DNA from: an uncultured Alphaproteobacteria bacterium
Lineage (GTDB): Bacteria > Pseudomonadota > Alphaproteobacteria > Methylaequorales > Methylaequoraceae
Direction of reading: 5' to 3'
Length of the DNA: 64,000 nucleotides
Assembly (NCBI GenBank): GCA_902579395.1
Contig: CACHGK010000001.1
Coordinates: 1-64,000 of the forward strand
Shown in pieces: positions 19,506 to 30,510 of this stretch (positions within the stretch are counted from its first letter, which is position 1; the number at the start of each line of letters is the position of its first letter). The notes below the pieces were generated by a model. It made no database searches. It saw only the letters and a list, made by a program, of their open reading frames with translations, and had not been told where the DNA came from. The translations under genes were made by a program, and so were the position numbers.

Positions 19506-20493
19506 TTTTCTTAACATTTTAATATTGGTTTTATTGGTAACTTTTTTCAATAACCACGCTTACAGTAGAAGCACTGACTCTCCAGATTTAGATTTTAATA
19601 TCAAAAAAGAGGTTTCTTGGGACGAATGGATAAAATTAACAAAAAAAAAATTTAAAAAAAAAAATTTCAATGAAAGTACTTTAAATTTATTGAACTCAAT
19701 TAAATTTAACTCACGAGTAATAGAGTTGGATAGAAAACAACCGGAATTTCGTTTAACATTTGATAAATATTTCAAAAATATTGTTACAAAAACGAATATA
19801 AATAGAATCAATCAGGAATATAAGAAAAATTATGATCTATTTGTAAAAATTGAGAAGAAATACAACGTAAGTCCTAAAGTATTAGCGGCTCTTTGGGGGA
19901 TTGAAACTTCCTTTGGAAAACATTTAGGTAAAATGGATATAATAGGATCGCTAGCATCTCTCGCCTATGACGGTAGAAGAAAAGATTTTTTTACAAAGGA
20001 ACTTGAAAATGCTCTGACTATTATTGACAAAGGACACTTTGAAAGAAAATTATTCAAAGGCTCATGGGCTGGTGCGTTTGGTCAAACACAGTTCATGCCT
20101 GGCACGTTTATTAAATATGCAGTAGATTTTGATGGAGATAAAAAGAAAAATCTTTTCAAGAAAGCAGATGCCTTAGCTTCAGGAGCTAATTATTTATCTA
20201 TAATAGGTTGGAACAATAAAATGATTTGGGGAGAAAAAATCAATATTAAATTAAACAAAAAATTTGAAAAAATATCAAAAAATAAAGAATACAAAAGCAT
20301 TGCGTTCTGGGAAAGTAATGGTGTTTTATTAAAGAAATCCTATAAAAATAATGAATTAAGACTAATTATACCTGATTCAGATAATAATAATGATTGTTAT
20401 CTTGTTTCCAAAAACTTTGATGTTATATTAAATTGGAATAGATCTAATTATTTCGCGTTAACAGTGTTTTTATTCTCTGATGAAATTAAGTAA
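19498..20493 (+). CDS. lytic murein transglycosylase (MltB family)
   Basis: LAALWGIETSFGKHLGKMDIIGSLASLAYDGRR...GSWAGAFGQTQFMPGTF. Confidence 0.93.
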   Translation: MINFLNILILVLLVTFFNNHAYSRSTDSPDLDFNIKKEVSWDEWIKLTKKKFKKKNFNESTLNLLNSIKFNSRVIELDRKQPEFRLTFDKYFKNIVTKTNINRINQEYKKNYDLFVKIEKKYNVSPKVLAALWGIETSFGKHLGKMDIIGSLASLAYDGRRKDFFTKELENALTIIDKGHFERKLFKGSWAGAFGQTQFMPGTFIKYAVDFDGDKKKNLFKKADALASGANYLSIIGWNNKMIWGEKINIKLNKKFEKISKNKEYKSIAFWESNGVLLKKSYKNNELRLIIPDSDNNNDCYLVSKNFDVILNWNRSNYFALTVFLFSDEIK

Positions 20494-21373
20494 GAAACCA
20501 TTTACATTAAATTTTATTTCTTTGTTATTATTAGTTAACTTTATTACAGGTTGTTCAGAGACAACATTCTTGGTTAACTCTGCAAAAAGAATAGGAAGCT
20601 GGGGTGATGATCCAGTATATAAAGTTGGAAATCCATACAAGATTAATGGGAAGTGGTATTATCCTGCTATTGATTATAATTATGAGGAAATTGGGATTGC
20701 ATCTTGGTATGGACCAGGTTTTCATGGAAAAAAAACAGCAAACGGAGAAATTTTTAATCAAAATAAAATTTCCGCTGCTCATAGGACATTACCAATGCCT
20801 TCAATTGTAAAAGTTACGAATTTAGATAATGGACTGATTTTAGAGAGAGTAAGAATTAATGATAGAGGGCCATTTGCAGGAAATAGAATAATAGATTTAT
20901 CAAAAAAAGCAGCGGAGGAGCTTGGTTTTGTAAATTTAGGAACAGCGAGAGTAAAAGTTGAAATTTTAGAGGATGAATCGAGAAAGTATTCGGTGAAAGA
21001 CTCTGAGACAAAAATGATGAAAGTTCAGTCTGCAAAAGTTAAAAAAGTTGAAAAAAAAAGTCTTAAAGAGTTACCAGGAAATTTAGTGATAGAGGAGAAT
21101 GAAATAAATTTAAAAAAAGATGTTGATGAAAATTCAATACTCAAAAACAAGCCATTGGCAATTCAGGTTGGAGCCTTCACCGATCATAGAAATGCTAAAT
21201 CATTAACAGGAAAATTATCAGAATTCAAAGCTTACATTGAAAGAATATTCGTTGATGACAAATATTTATATAGGGTAAGGATAGGTCCCATTGATAATAT
21301 CGGGTTAGCAGAAAATATTAAAGAGAAACTATTTAAATTAGGTTATACAGCAAGCCATTTAATTGTTAATTAA
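20480..21373 (+). CDS. rlpA: RlpA-like lipoprotein with C-terminal SPOR domain
   Basis: GIASWYGPGFHGKKTANGEIFN, VRINDRGPF, IIDLSKKAAEELGF; SPOR-like IQVGAFTD...YRVRIGPI. Confidence 0.93.
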   Translation: MKLSKKPFTLNFISLLLLVNFITGCSETTFLVNSAKRIGSWGDDPVYKVGNPYKINGKWYYPAIDYNYEEIGIASWYGPGFHGKKTANGEIFNQNKISAAHRTLPMPSIVKVTNLDNGLILERVRINDRGPFAGNRIIDLSKKAAEELGFVNLGTARVKVEILEDESRKYSVKDSETKMMKVQSAKVKKVEKKSLKELPGNLVIEENEINLKKDVDENSILKNKPLAIQVGAFTDHRNAKSLTGKLSEFKAYIERIFVDDKYLYRVRIGPIDNIGLAENIKEKLFKLGYTASHLIVN

Positions 21374-22511
21374 GATGATAAAATTAATTTCATTCTTTTT
21401 TTTTATTTCTTTTTCATATTATTCCCATTCTTTTGAGACATCGGCCAAACAGGCTATACTTTACGATTTTGAGACCAAGAGTATAATTTTTGAGAAAAAT
21501 TCAGATGAACTTATGTCTCCTAGTTCTATGAGTAAAATTATGACTATCTATTATCTTTTTAAAAAAATCCAAGATGGAGAACTAAAACTATCAGATAAAT
21601 TTAAAGTTAGTAAAAAAGCATGGAAAAAAGGTGGTTCTAAAATGTTTCTTAATGTAAACAACATGGTATCAATAGAGGATCTAATCAGAGGGATTATTGT
21701 TCAATCAGGAAATGATGCTTGTATTGTGGTTGCAGAGGGGATATCAGGAAGTGAAGCATTGTTTGCCGAAGAATTGAATATTTTAGCTAAGGAAATTGGT
21801 TTGACAAATTCTAATTTTACTAATTCAACAGGTTGGCCAGACCCTGATCATCTTACAACTATAAAAGATTTGTTAACACTGACCATTAAAACTATAGAAG
21901 ATTTCCCAAGTCTATATCATTATTATTCTGAAAAAGAATTTGTCTATAGTGATATAAAACAACTTAATCGTAATCCACTTCTTTATAATAATTTAGGTGC
22001 AGATGGATTAAAAACTGGACACACTTCTTTGGGTGGGTATGGCTTAGTTGCTTCAGTTAAAAAGAATGATCGCAGACTTATAATTATACTTAATGGTTTA
22101 AAGTCAAGTAAAGTAAGATCAAATGAATCTGAAAGACTTATAAAAATAGGTTTTAATCAATTTAAAAATATTAATCTTTTCGATCAGAATGAATTAGTTA
22201 CTAGACTCAACGTATGGGGGGGTGGTAAGAAAAAAATAGGAACCTACTCAAAAGAAAAAGTAAGTATCACAATCCCGAAGAAATTAAAAAGCAACCTCAT
22301 TTATACAATTAAGAATTATGATCCTCTAGTTGCACCAATTAAAAAAGATCAAAAAGTAGCTGAATTGTTTATTAAAAATAAAAACAACAAAATACTAAAA
22401 AAGTTTGAATTGTACTCTAATGAGGACGTAAAAAAGATGTCATTTTTTTCTAAAGTGTTTTATAATTTTAAATATCTTTTACTTGGTGACAGTATATTTA
22501 AAGCGGAATGA
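21363..22511 (+). CDS. dacA: D-alanyl-D-alanine carboxypeptidase (PBP5/6 type)
   Basis: MSPSSMSKIMT (SxxK), SGND, KTGHT. Confidence 0.93.
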   Translation: MLIKMIKLISFFFFISFSYYSHSFETSAKQAILYDFETKSIIFEKNSDELMSPSSMSKIMTIYYLFKKIQDGELKLSDKFKVSKKAWKKGGSKMFLNVNNMVSIEDLIRGIIVQSGNDACIVVAEGISGSEALFAEELNILAKEIGLTNSNFTNSTGWPDPDHLTTIKDLLTLTIKTIEDFPSLYHYYSEKEFVYSDIKQLNRNPLLYNNLGADGLKTGHTSLGGYGLVASVKKNDRRLIIILNGLKSSKVRSNESERLIKIGFNQFKNINLFDQNELVTRLNVWGGGKKKIGTYSKEKVSITIPKKLKSNLIYTIKNYDPLVAPIKKDQKVAELFIKNKNNKILKKFELYSNEDVKKMSFFSKVFYNFKYLLLGDSIFKAE

Positions 22512-23146
22512 AATATTTTATTACTTTTGAGGGTGGTGAAGGTTCTGGTAAGTCCACTCAAGCAACATTGCTTTCAAGGTCTTTATCAAAAGTTAAAGAA
22601 AAGAATATATTAACACGAGAACCAGGGGGGACAATTTTTTCTGAAAAAATAAGAAGATTATTAGTTAATAAAAATAAATATGATATTTCATCTGATACAG
22701 AATTATTACTTATTTATGCCTCTAGGCATGAACATTTAAGAGAAAAAGTAATTCCTTCATTAAAAAAAAAAACAGTTATTTGTGATAGATTTATTCATTC
22801 AACACTAAGTTATCAGATAAATATTAAAAATTTTAGGCAAAAGATAAATTTTGTTCATAAAAATTTTGCATACAATCTAAATCCAGATTTAACATTTCTT
22901 CTTGATATATCACCTGAAGAGGGTATCAAGAGGAGTTTAAGAATAAAAAAATCAGAAACAAGATTTGAAGAAAAATCAAAAAATTTTCATATAAAGGTAA
23001 GAAATACTCTCTTAACTCTAAGTAAAAAAGATAAAAAAATTTTAAAAATTGATGCTTCTCAATCAAAAAAGACAGTTCATTACAGCATTATTGATCATAT
23101 TAATTCAAAATCTTTTTTTAAGAAATTAATACCTTATTCAGTTTGA
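22508..23146 (+). CDS. tmk: thymidylate kinase
   Basis: FITFEGGEGSGKSTQ, LTREPGGT, CDRFIHSTLSYQ. Confidence 0.94.
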   Translation: MKYFITFEGGEGSGKSTQATLLSRSLSKVKEKNILTREPGGTIFSEKIRRLLVNKNKYDISSDTELLLIYASRHEHLREKVIPSLKKKTVICDRFIHSTLSYQINIKNFRQKINFVHKNFAYNLNPDLTFLLDISPEEGIKRSLRIKKSETRFEEKSKNFHIKVRNTLLTLSKKDKKILKIDASQSKKTVHYSIIDHINSKSFFKKLIPYSV

Positions 23147-24036
23147 AAATGTTTGATAAAAATAAACTTCTAGCGCATACAGACCAACTCAATTTATTAA
23201 AAAAAACCTACAATAAAAATTTGCCTCATGCATTACTCTTTAATGGAATAAAGGGCATTGGAAAGTATAAAACCGCTGTCGAATTCGTAAAAACTGTTCA
23301 TACTAATTTTAATAGCTTAGAGCAGCATTTTTTTGAAATAAATTCAGAAGAGAACCTTGCATTAATTGATGATGTTAGGAATTTAATTAGTCAGACTTAT
23401 CTAACAAATTCAAACAGTGAAAAAAAGTGTTTTATAGTTATAGATAATGCAGATTGTTTAAATTTTAACTCTTATAATGCCTTATTAAAAACTATTGAGG
23501 AACCTCCAGAAAATACTATTATCATCATTATTAGTCATAATTTTAATAGAATTCCAAAAACAATTATTTCAAGGTGTATGAAACTTGATTTTAGACCTTT
23601 AAAAATAGATGAGATAAGATATTTTTGTGATATGAATCAAGTTAACTTAGAAGGTTTTGATATTGAAGAAAATTTCAATTTAATAGGAGGAAGTATAGAA
23701 AAACTTTTTTTATTTTCTAATTCAAATGGAATTAAAGTATTAAGTGAACTTAAAAAATTTATTAATTTAAAAGAGTTTAATGTAACTCAATTCGAGTTTT
23801 TTTTTAATTTAATTGTAAAAGATTATGATAGAAATTTCAAAATAATCTCATCCTACATATACAACAAACTAAGAGAAAAATATTTGGTTAATTTTAATAA
23901 TAGAGTTATTTCAAGAAAAATCCTAAAATTTTTTTCGAGAATTAGTTTTTTTACTAATCAAAAAATAAACATTGATAAAAAAAAAGAGTTACACTTTTTT
24001 TTAACAGAATATTTAGATACTAATATGTATGAATAA
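23143..24036 (+). CDS. holB: DNA polymerase III delta' subunit
   Basis: LPHALLFNGIKGIGKYKTA, YNALLKTIEEPPENT; between tmk and metG. Confidence 0.9.
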   Translation: MKMFDKNKLLAHTDQLNLLKKTYNKNLPHALLFNGIKGIGKYKTAVEFVKTVHTNFNSLEQHFFEINSEENLALIDDVRNLISQTYLTNSNSEKKCFIVIDNADCLNFNSYNALLKTIEEPPENTIIIIISHNFNRIPKTIISRCMKLDFRPLKIDEIRYFCDMNQVNLEGFDIEENFNLIGGSIEKLFLFSNSNGIKVLSELKKFINLKEFNVTQFEFFFNLIVKDYDRNFKIISSYIYNKLREKYLVNFNNRVISRKILKFFSRISFFTNQKINIDKKKELHFFLTEYLDTNMYE

Positions 24037-25555
24037 AATATATATAACAACTCCTATTTTTTATGTAAATGATTTACCCCATATTGGTCATGCATATACA
24101 ACAATCATTTGTGATACAATTGCTAGATTTAATCGTTTGCAGGGGAAAAATGTTCTTTTTACAACCGGAACAGATGAACATGGTTTAAAAGTAGAGAAGG
24201 CAGCAAAAGAAAGTCAAAAAGATCCAACTGATTTTGTTGATGAAGTTTCATTAAACTTTAAAAATCTTTCAAAGAAATTAGAAGTCAAAAATACTGATTT
24301 TATAAGAACTACAGAATTAAGACACAAAAAATCTGCGGAATTCTTTTGGAAAAAACTTATTGACAGTAATCAAATCTATCTGGGAAATTATAAAGGTTGG
24401 TATTCAGTTAAAGACGAATCTTTTTATCAAGAAAAAGAATTAATAAAAAAAAATAACCTTTACGAAACCTTAGATGGAAGTCCTGTTGAATGGGTTGAAG
24501 AAAAAAGTTATTTCTTCAAGTTATCACAGTGGGAGTCTAGATTATTAGAATTTTATGAAAAAAACCCTGACTTTATAAGACCTGAGTCAAGAATGAATGA
24601 AGTGAAAAGTTTTGTGAAATCAGGATTAAAAGACTTGTCAGTCTCAAGAACTAGTTTTAATTGGGGAATAAAGATTCCAGAGTCGCCAGATCATATAATG
24701 TATGTTTGGATTGATGCGTTAACAAATTATTTAACTTCAATTGGTTACCCAAAAATAGAAAATGATAAAATGAATTTTTGGAAAAATTGTATTCATGTAA
24801 TTGGAAAAGATATTTTAAAGTTTCATGCTATTTATTGGCCCGCAATGTTAATGTCAATAAATTTTCCTTTACCTAAATCAATTTTTGCTCACGGGTGGTG
24901 GACTAACGAAGGGAAAAAAATATCTAAATCTCTTGGAAATTCAATTGATCCAAATAAAATGATTGATGAGTTTGGTCTTGATCAATTTAAATATTTTCTG
25001 TTACGAGAGGTACCCCTTGGAAATGATGGTGATTTTTCTGAAAAAGCTCTTGTCAGTAGAGTAAATTCTGACCTATCAAATAATTTAGGTAATTTGGTGC
25101 AAAGAGTTATAAAATTTTTTGATAAAAATTTTAATAACACTGTAACTCATTCCCTTTGTAAAGAAAAAAATATTTCAAAAATTCAGAAGAAGGGTTATGA
25201 ATTAATTAACATAGTGAAGAAAAAAATGGAGAAATTTGAAATTAGCAAAGCTCTGGAGGAAATATTTTTTTATGTTGATGATCTGAATAAATTTGTTGAC
25301 GAAAGTCAACCTTGGAAAAGTTTCAAGACAAATCCTGAAAAAGCAGCTAAAGACCTTTCATTACTAATTGAATGTTTTAGAATTATTGGAATTATTTTGC
25401 AGCCATATATTCCTAATGCTGCTAAAAAAATTCTTGATACTCTTGAGGTCAAAGAATCCGAGAGAAACTTTATAAACCTATGTGTTAAATTTTCCTTACG
25501 AAAAGACCATAAATTAAATGAACCTAATCAATTATTTCCTAGACATGAAAAATAA
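24029..25555 (+). CDS. metG: methionyl-tRNA synthetase
   Basis: TTPIFYVNDLPHIGHAYT, TGTDEHG, KKISKSLGN (KMSKS variant). Confidence 0.96.
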   Translation: MNKIYITTPIFYVNDLPHIGHAYTTIICDTIARFNRLQGKNVLFTTGTDEHGLKVEKAAKESQKDPTDFVDEVSLNFKNLSKKLEVKNTDFIRTTELRHKKSAEFFWKKLIDSNQIYLGNYKGWYSVKDESFYQEKELIKKNNLYETLDGSPVEWVEEKSYFFKLSQWESRLLEFYEKNPDFIRPESRMNEVKSFVKSGLKDLSVSRTSFNWGIKIPESPDHIMYVWIDALTNYLTSIGYPKIENDKMNFWKNCIHVIGKDILKFHAIYWPAMLMSINFPLPKSIFAHGWWTNEGKKISKSLGNSIDPNKMIDEFGLDQFKYFLLREVPLGNDGDFSEKALVSRVNSDLSNNLGNLVQRVIKFFDKNFNNTVTHSLCKEKNISKIQKKGYELINIVKKKMEKFEISKALEEIFFYVDDLNKFVDESQPWKSFKTNPEKAAKDLSLLIECFRIIGIILQPYIPNAAKKILDTLEVKESERNFINLCVKFSLRKDHKLNEPNQLFPRHEK

Positions 25556-26351
25556 AATTGTTGATTCACACTGTCATCTTAATTTTGAAGATTTTAAAAA
25601 TGATTTAGACAAAATTATTGATAATGCAAGAAAAAATGACGTTGAGCACCTTTTAAGTATTTCAGTTGACCTTGAAAGTTTCGTAGAAATTCATAAAATT
25701 TCACAAAAATATAAAAATGTTTGGTGTACTACAGGTGTACATCCTAATAATGTTCCAAAACAATTTGAAAAAAATCAAATAGAAACACTAAAAAAAAGAT
25801 TGCATGAGAATTTATCTCGTTCAAAAGTCATCGGTATTGGAGAGACAGGTTTAGATTTTTATCGTGGGTTAGATAATGCTAAAAATCAAATATCCTATTT
25901 TGAGGCTCATATTCAAGTAGCAGCTGAAAACGATGCACCTATTATTGTTCACACTAGAGATGCCGATAATGAAATCATTAAAAATTTAAAAAAGTTAGTT
26001 GATATTTATAAATGCTCTGGATTAATTCATTGTTTTTCGTCTGGCAAGGAGTTGGCTAAATGTGCTTTGGACATTGGATTATACATTTCTTTTTCTGGAA
26101 TTATTACATTTAAAAAATCATATGAGTTAAGAGAGGTGGTTGATTATGTTCCTATGGACAGAATTCTTATTGAAACAGATTCCCCCTATCTTGCACCTGT
26201 ACCATTCAGAGGTAAAAGAAACGAACCTGCATACACAAAATATACTTTGGAACAAGTAGCCTTAGTAAAGGGGATTTCGGAAGAAAAAGTTGCCGAAATA
26301 ACAACCAAAAACTTTTTCCAACTCTTCAAAAAAGCAAATAATGAAATTTGA
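25545..26351 (+). CDS. tatD: TatD-family hydrolase
   Basis: VDSHCHLN, IGIGETGLDFYRG, LIETDSPYLAP; start moved to MKNKIVDSH. Confidence 0.93.
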   Translation: MKNKIVDSHCHLNFEDFKNDLDKIIDNARKNDVEHLLSISVDLESFVEIHKISQKYKNVWCTTGVHPNNVPKQFEKNQIETLKKRLHENLSRSKVIGIGETGLDFYRGLDNAKNQISYFEAHIQVAAENDAPIIVHTRDADNEIIKNLKKLVDIYKCSGLIHCFSSGKELAKCALDIGLYISFSGIITFKKSYELREVVDYVPMDRILIETDSPYLAPVPFRGKRNEPAYTKYTLEQVALVKGISEEKVAEITTKNFFQLFKKANNEI

Positions 26352-27117
26352 GATCATAATTTTAGGATGTGGGAGTTCTTCTGGAGTTCCTGCTATTGGA
26401 AATAATTGGGGAAATTGTGATCCTAATAATCCAAAAAATAGAAGATTAAGATCATCAATCCTTATAAAATGTGACAACTTAAATATTCTTGTTGACGCAA
26501 CCCCTGATCTTAGGCAACAATTACTAAATGCAAATGTTACTAGTTTAGATGCAGTATTAATAACGCATTGTCATGCAGATCACATAAATGGTATTGATGA
26601 TTTTAGATTTCTAAATGTTCTTATGAAAAAAGACATAAACCTTTATGCAACAAGGCAGAACATAGATGAAATTAAAAATAGATTTTCTTATGTTTTTGAA
26701 AAGCTTTCTCCAAAATCTAAAGGATTTTATTATAAACCATGCCTAATACCTCATGAGATAAATGGAGTTTTTAAAGTTAAAGGTTTGAAAATAACAAGTT
26801 TTCAGCAAGATCATGGATTTATTGAATCAACAGGGTTTAGAATTAAAAATTTTGCCTATTCTTCAGATATACTAAATATTAGTGATGATTTACTCAAAAA
26901 ATTAAAGGGTTTGGATCTTTGGATTGTGGATTGTTTAAGATTTGAGCCTCATGGTTCACACGCTCATTTTGATAAGGTAATGAAATGGATAAATGAAATA
27001 AAACCCAAGAGAACTGTGCTTACCCACATGAATTATGAGGTAGATTATGAATATATAAATTCTTTATTACCAGAAAATTGTCAAGCAGCATTCGATGGTC
27101 TTAAATTAGAAGTTTAG
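26341..27117 (+). CDS. MBL-fold metallohydrolase (PhnP-like)
   Basis: GCGSSSGVPAIG, LITHCHADHINGIDDFR, TVLTHMNYEVDYE. Confidence 0.92.
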   Translation: MKFEIIILGCGSSSGVPAIGNNWGNCDPNNPKNRRLRSSILIKCDNLNILVDATPDLRQQLLNANVTSLDAVLITHCHADHINGIDDFRFLNVLMKKDINLYATRQNIDEIKNRFSYVFEKLSPKSKGFYYKPCLIPHEINGVFKVKGLKITSFQQDHGFIESTGFRIKNFAYSSDILNISDDLLKKLKGLDLWIVDCLRFEPHGSHAHFDKVMKWINEIKPKRTVLTHMNYEVDYEYINSLLPENCQAAFDGLKLEV

Positions 27118-27120
27118 GAT

Positions 27121-27999
27121 TTATAAAATCCTTTTTCTAAGTATTTTAGTAATAAATCCCGCCACAGCTTTAATTCTTTGTAAATTATATAAATTTTCAT
27201 GAATTACAATCCAGTACTCTCTCTTAATATTGATTAATTCATGTAAAACTGAGACTAAATTTTTTTCGTTATCTGCTATAAAAGAATGTAAAAGACCAAG
27301 ACCAACACCACTTTGAATAGCATGTAATTGAGATCTGAGACTATTACTAGAAAAAACTACATTTAAATTTTTATTAATTTCTTTTAAGTAATTTAATTGA
27401 GGGAATTCAATTAGTTCATCTACATAACTAACGAAGTTATGATTTGATAGATCTTTAATATCCGAAATTTTTTCTATATCTTTTCCATATTTTTTAGAAC
27501 CATATAGTTTTACGAAATAGTTACATAATTTCCATGCTAACAATCTACCTTTAGTTGGTCTTGACAGTGATATAAGAATGTCAGTTTCTCTGTTAGATAA
27601 GCTTCTAGATTTAGTATCAGCTAGTAATTCGATCTCAATTTCCGGATATTTAGAATAAAAAGAATTTAAATGTTTACTTATTATTTCAACACCTAATCCC
27701 TCACCAACACTTAGTCTGACTTTTCCACTTATTGTAGGATTTGACTTTGAAAAATTATCGTTTATTCCAAATATCTCATTTTCTATTTTCTCCGCATATC
27801 TTATTAACTCAAGACCCTTTTCGGTTAAAAGATATCCTTTGGGAGATTTATTAAATAAATTTGTATTGAGTTTATTTTCTAATCTAGATATTCTTCTTGC
27901 AATTGTTGTCGATTCTACTTTTAATCTTTTTGATGCAAGTTTAAGCTTTAAGCATCTGGAAAGTGTTAAAAATGAATTTAAATCATTCCAATTAAACAT
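27121..27999 (-). CDS. LysR-family transcriptional regulator
   Basis: N-terminal HTH (SKRLKVESTTIARRISRLENKLNTNLFNKSPKGYLLTEKG). Confidence 0.92.
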   Translation of the reverse strand: MFNWNDLNSFLTLSRCLKLKLASKRLKVESTTIARRISRLENKLNTNLFNKSPKGYLLTEKGLELIRYAEKIENEIFGINDNFSKSNPTISGKVRLSVGEGLGVEIISKHLNSFYSKYPEIEIELLADTKSRSLSNRETDILISLSRPTKGRLLAWKLCNYFVKLYGSKKYGKDIEKISDIKDLSNHNFVSYVDELIEFPQLNYLKEINKNLNVVFSSNSLRSQLHAIQSGVGLGLLHSFIADNEKNLVSVLHELINIKREYWIVIHENLYNLQRIKAVAGFITKILRKRIL

Positions 28000-28107
28000 A
28001 CTTAAAAGATAGACTATAATTTAAAATTTAAAATGCTTTTTTGCATTTTAATAATTCATAAATTAAGTTTGAATTGCAAATTAATTAGTATTACTCTATC
28101 AATAATT

Positions 28108-29616
28108 ATGAAAAATAACTTGGGTCACATTATCAATGGTGAAATTCATCATGAATCAGGCGCATCCATCGATATATTTAACCCTAGTAATGGAAAAATT
28201 TTATCTAAGATTTCAAACCCTTCATCAAAAACGATTGAAAAAACTTTGTCAAGTTCACAAGAAGCTTTTGAGGAATGGAAAGGCTTTTCAATAGCAAAAA
28301 GAGCGTCTATTTTGTTCGATTATAAAATTTTGCTTGAAAAAAATATTGATAAACTTGCTGGAATAATAAGTAAGGATCTTGGAAAAGTTCATGAGGATGC
28401 AGTTGGAGAGGTAAGACGTGGTATTGAGAATGTTGAATATGCCTGTGGAATTGGAGAAATTATAAAGGGAGAATTTAATAAAAATATAAGTACTTCGGTT
28501 GATTCCTGGAGTGAGTTTTATCCTTTGGGAACTGTTCTTGGAGTAACACCTTTCAATTTTCCAGCTATGGTACCACTTTGGATGTTTCCATTGGCAATTG
28601 CAACAGGAAATTCATTTATTTTAAAGCCTTCTGAAAAAGATCCAATTGGCTCAATGTTTATCGTAGAACTTTTTAATAAAACTAAAGCACCTAAGGGGTT
28701 ATTAAATTTACTAAATGGTGATAAATCCGTAGTTAATGATTTGATAGCGGATAATAGGATTAAAGCTGTGAGTTTCGTTGGATCAACTCCTGTAGCAAAA
28801 AAAATTTATGAATCGTCAGCAATATCCGGAAAACGATGTCAAGCCTTAGGTGGGGCAAAAAATCATGCTTTGATACTTCCAGATGCAAATATAGATTATA
28901 CGACAGATCAGTTGATATCGGCATCATTTGGGTCATCAGGTCAAAGATGTATGGCCTTATCTGTTGCAGTTGTTTTTTCTAATGTCAAAGAAAAATTTAT
29001 TGATAGTCTTACAAAAAAAGTATTAAAACTTAAATGTGGTCTAGATAATCTTAATTCTAATAGTTTTGGTCCTTTAGTATCTAAAGAACATTTAGAATCT
29101 GTTAAAAATTACATTAAAATGTCTGAAGAGGAGGGAGCTAGAGTTCTAATTGATGGAAGAGATTTAATAAAAAGAAAAAATTCTAATCAGGGATATTTTT
29201 TGGGCCCAACAGTAATTGATAACGTAAACTCAGATATGCAATCATACAAAAACGAAATATTTGGACCAGTTCTACAAATCATAGAAGTGCAAAAAGTTTC
29301 AGAAGCAATAAATATAATAAACAAAAATAAATTCGGAAATGGCTGCTGTATCTTCACAAGCAATGGTGAGGAAGCAAGAAATTTCTCTCAACATGTTGAT
29401 ATTGGTATGGTCGGCATTAACATACCATTACCTGTTCCATCTTCTTATCATAGTTTTGGTGGATGGAAAAATTCACTCTTTGGTGACCTTAATATCTATG
29501 GTCCGGACGGTGTTAGATTTTACACTCAAAGAAAAACAATAACCCAAAGATGGCCAGGTGCTTCTGGAAAATCTGCTGGGATAGATTTATCAATGCCTAA
29601 CAATTTAAAACAATAA
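28108..29616 (+). CDS. mmsA: CoA-acylating methylmalonate-semialdehyde dehydrogenase
   Basis: GVTPFNFPAMVPLWMFPLAIATGNSFILKPSEKDP, FVGSTPVA, GQRCMALSVAV, C-terminal FYTQRKTITQRWP; start moved to MKNNLGHI. Confidence 0.92.
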   Translation: MKNNLGHIINGEIHHESGASIDIFNPSNGKILSKISNPSSKTIEKTLSSSQEAFEEWKGFSIAKRASILFDYKILLEKNIDKLAGIISKDLGKVHEDAVGEVRRGIENVEYACGIGEIIKGEFNKNISTSVDSWSEFYPLGTVLGVTPFNFPAMVPLWMFPLAIATGNSFILKPSEKDPIGSMFIVELFNKTKAPKGLLNLLNGDKSVVNDLIADNRIKAVSFVGSTPVAKKIYESSAISGKRCQALGGAKNHALILPDANIDYTTDQLISASFGSSGQRCMALSVAVVFSNVKEKFIDSLTKKVLKLKCGLDNLNSNSFGPLVSKEHLESVKNYIKMSEEEGARVLIDGRDLIKRKNSNQGYFLGPTVIDNVNSDMQSYKNEIFGPVLQIIEVQKVSEAINIINKNKFGNGCCIFTSNGEEARNFSQHVDIGMVGINIPLPVPSSYHSFGGWKNSLFGDLNIYGPDGVRFYTQRKTITQRWPGASGKSAGIDLSMPNNLKQ

Positions 29617-29627
29617 AAGGAGTTAAT

Positions 29628-30509
29628 ATGAAAATATTTATAATTTTATTAGCATTTACAATGCTGAATCTTTCAAATAAGGTTGCTAATTCAGATGACC
29701 ATATGGAAGTTGTTTGGGAGACTGAAAAGATTTTTGAACTTCCGGAATCCGTTGTTTATGATTCACAAAATGAGGTACTTTATGTTTCTAATATTACAGA
29801 TCATCCATTTAAAAAAGATGGAACTGGTTATATTTCAAAAATTGGTTTAGATGGATCAATAATCGAAAAAAAGTGGATAGGTAAACTTAATGCCCCAAAA
29901 GGTCTTACTATTAGTAAAGAAAAGCTATTTATCGCTGACGTTGATGAACTCGTTGAAGTCGATATAGCGTCAGGTAAAATTACTAATAAATACAAAGGTT
30001 ATGGTTCAGTTTGTATGAATGATGTTACTGCTGATAAGTATGGGAATGTATACGTTGGTGATACATATACAGACACCATTTATAGATTGAATCAATTTGG
30101 TCAACTACCTGCATGGTTTTATAGTCCTCAATTAGCACCTAATGGACTCCACATTGACGATGAAGATGGAAATCTTATTGTTGGAAGTTGGGGCGCTGTT
30201 ATGGAAGGATGGGGCACACCAGAGCTTAAAGGTAGTTTAAAAAGTATAAATATTCACACAAAAAAAATAAAAGATCTGGGTAAAAAACCAATTGGAAACC
30301 TTGATGGTATTGAGCCTGATGGTAAAGGTTCTTATTTTGTGACAGATTGGACAGGCGCAAAACTTTATAGAATTAAAAAGAATGGTAAATTTAAAGTCGT
30401 TGCTGAGGTTGGAAAAGGTGCTGCAGACCATGAAGTAATTTTGGATAAAAATTTGGTTATTATCCCAATCATGCTTGAAGGAAAGGTGATGGCGCTTAAA
30501 GTTAAATAA
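29628..30509 (+). CDS. secreted SMP-30/gluconolactonase-like beta-propeller protein
   Basis: Signal peptide; LPESVVYDSQNEVLYVSNI, PKGLTISKEKLFIADVD, DGIEPDGKGSYFVTDW. Confidence 0.8.
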   Translation: MKIFIILLAFTMLNLSNKVANSDDHMEVVWETEKIFELPESVVYDSQNEVLYVSNITDHPFKKDGTGYISKIGLDGSIIEKKWIGKLNAPKGLTISKEKLFIADVDELVEVDIASGKITNKYKGYGSVCMNDVTADKYGNVYVGDTYTDTIYRLNQFGQLPAWFYSPQLAPNGLHIDDEDGNLIVGSWGAVMEGWGTPELKGSLKSINIHTKKIKDLGKKPIGNLDGIEPDGKGSYFVTDWTGAKLYRIKKNGKFKVVAEVGKGAADHEVILDKNLVIIPIMLEGKVMALKVK

Positions 30510-30510
30510 T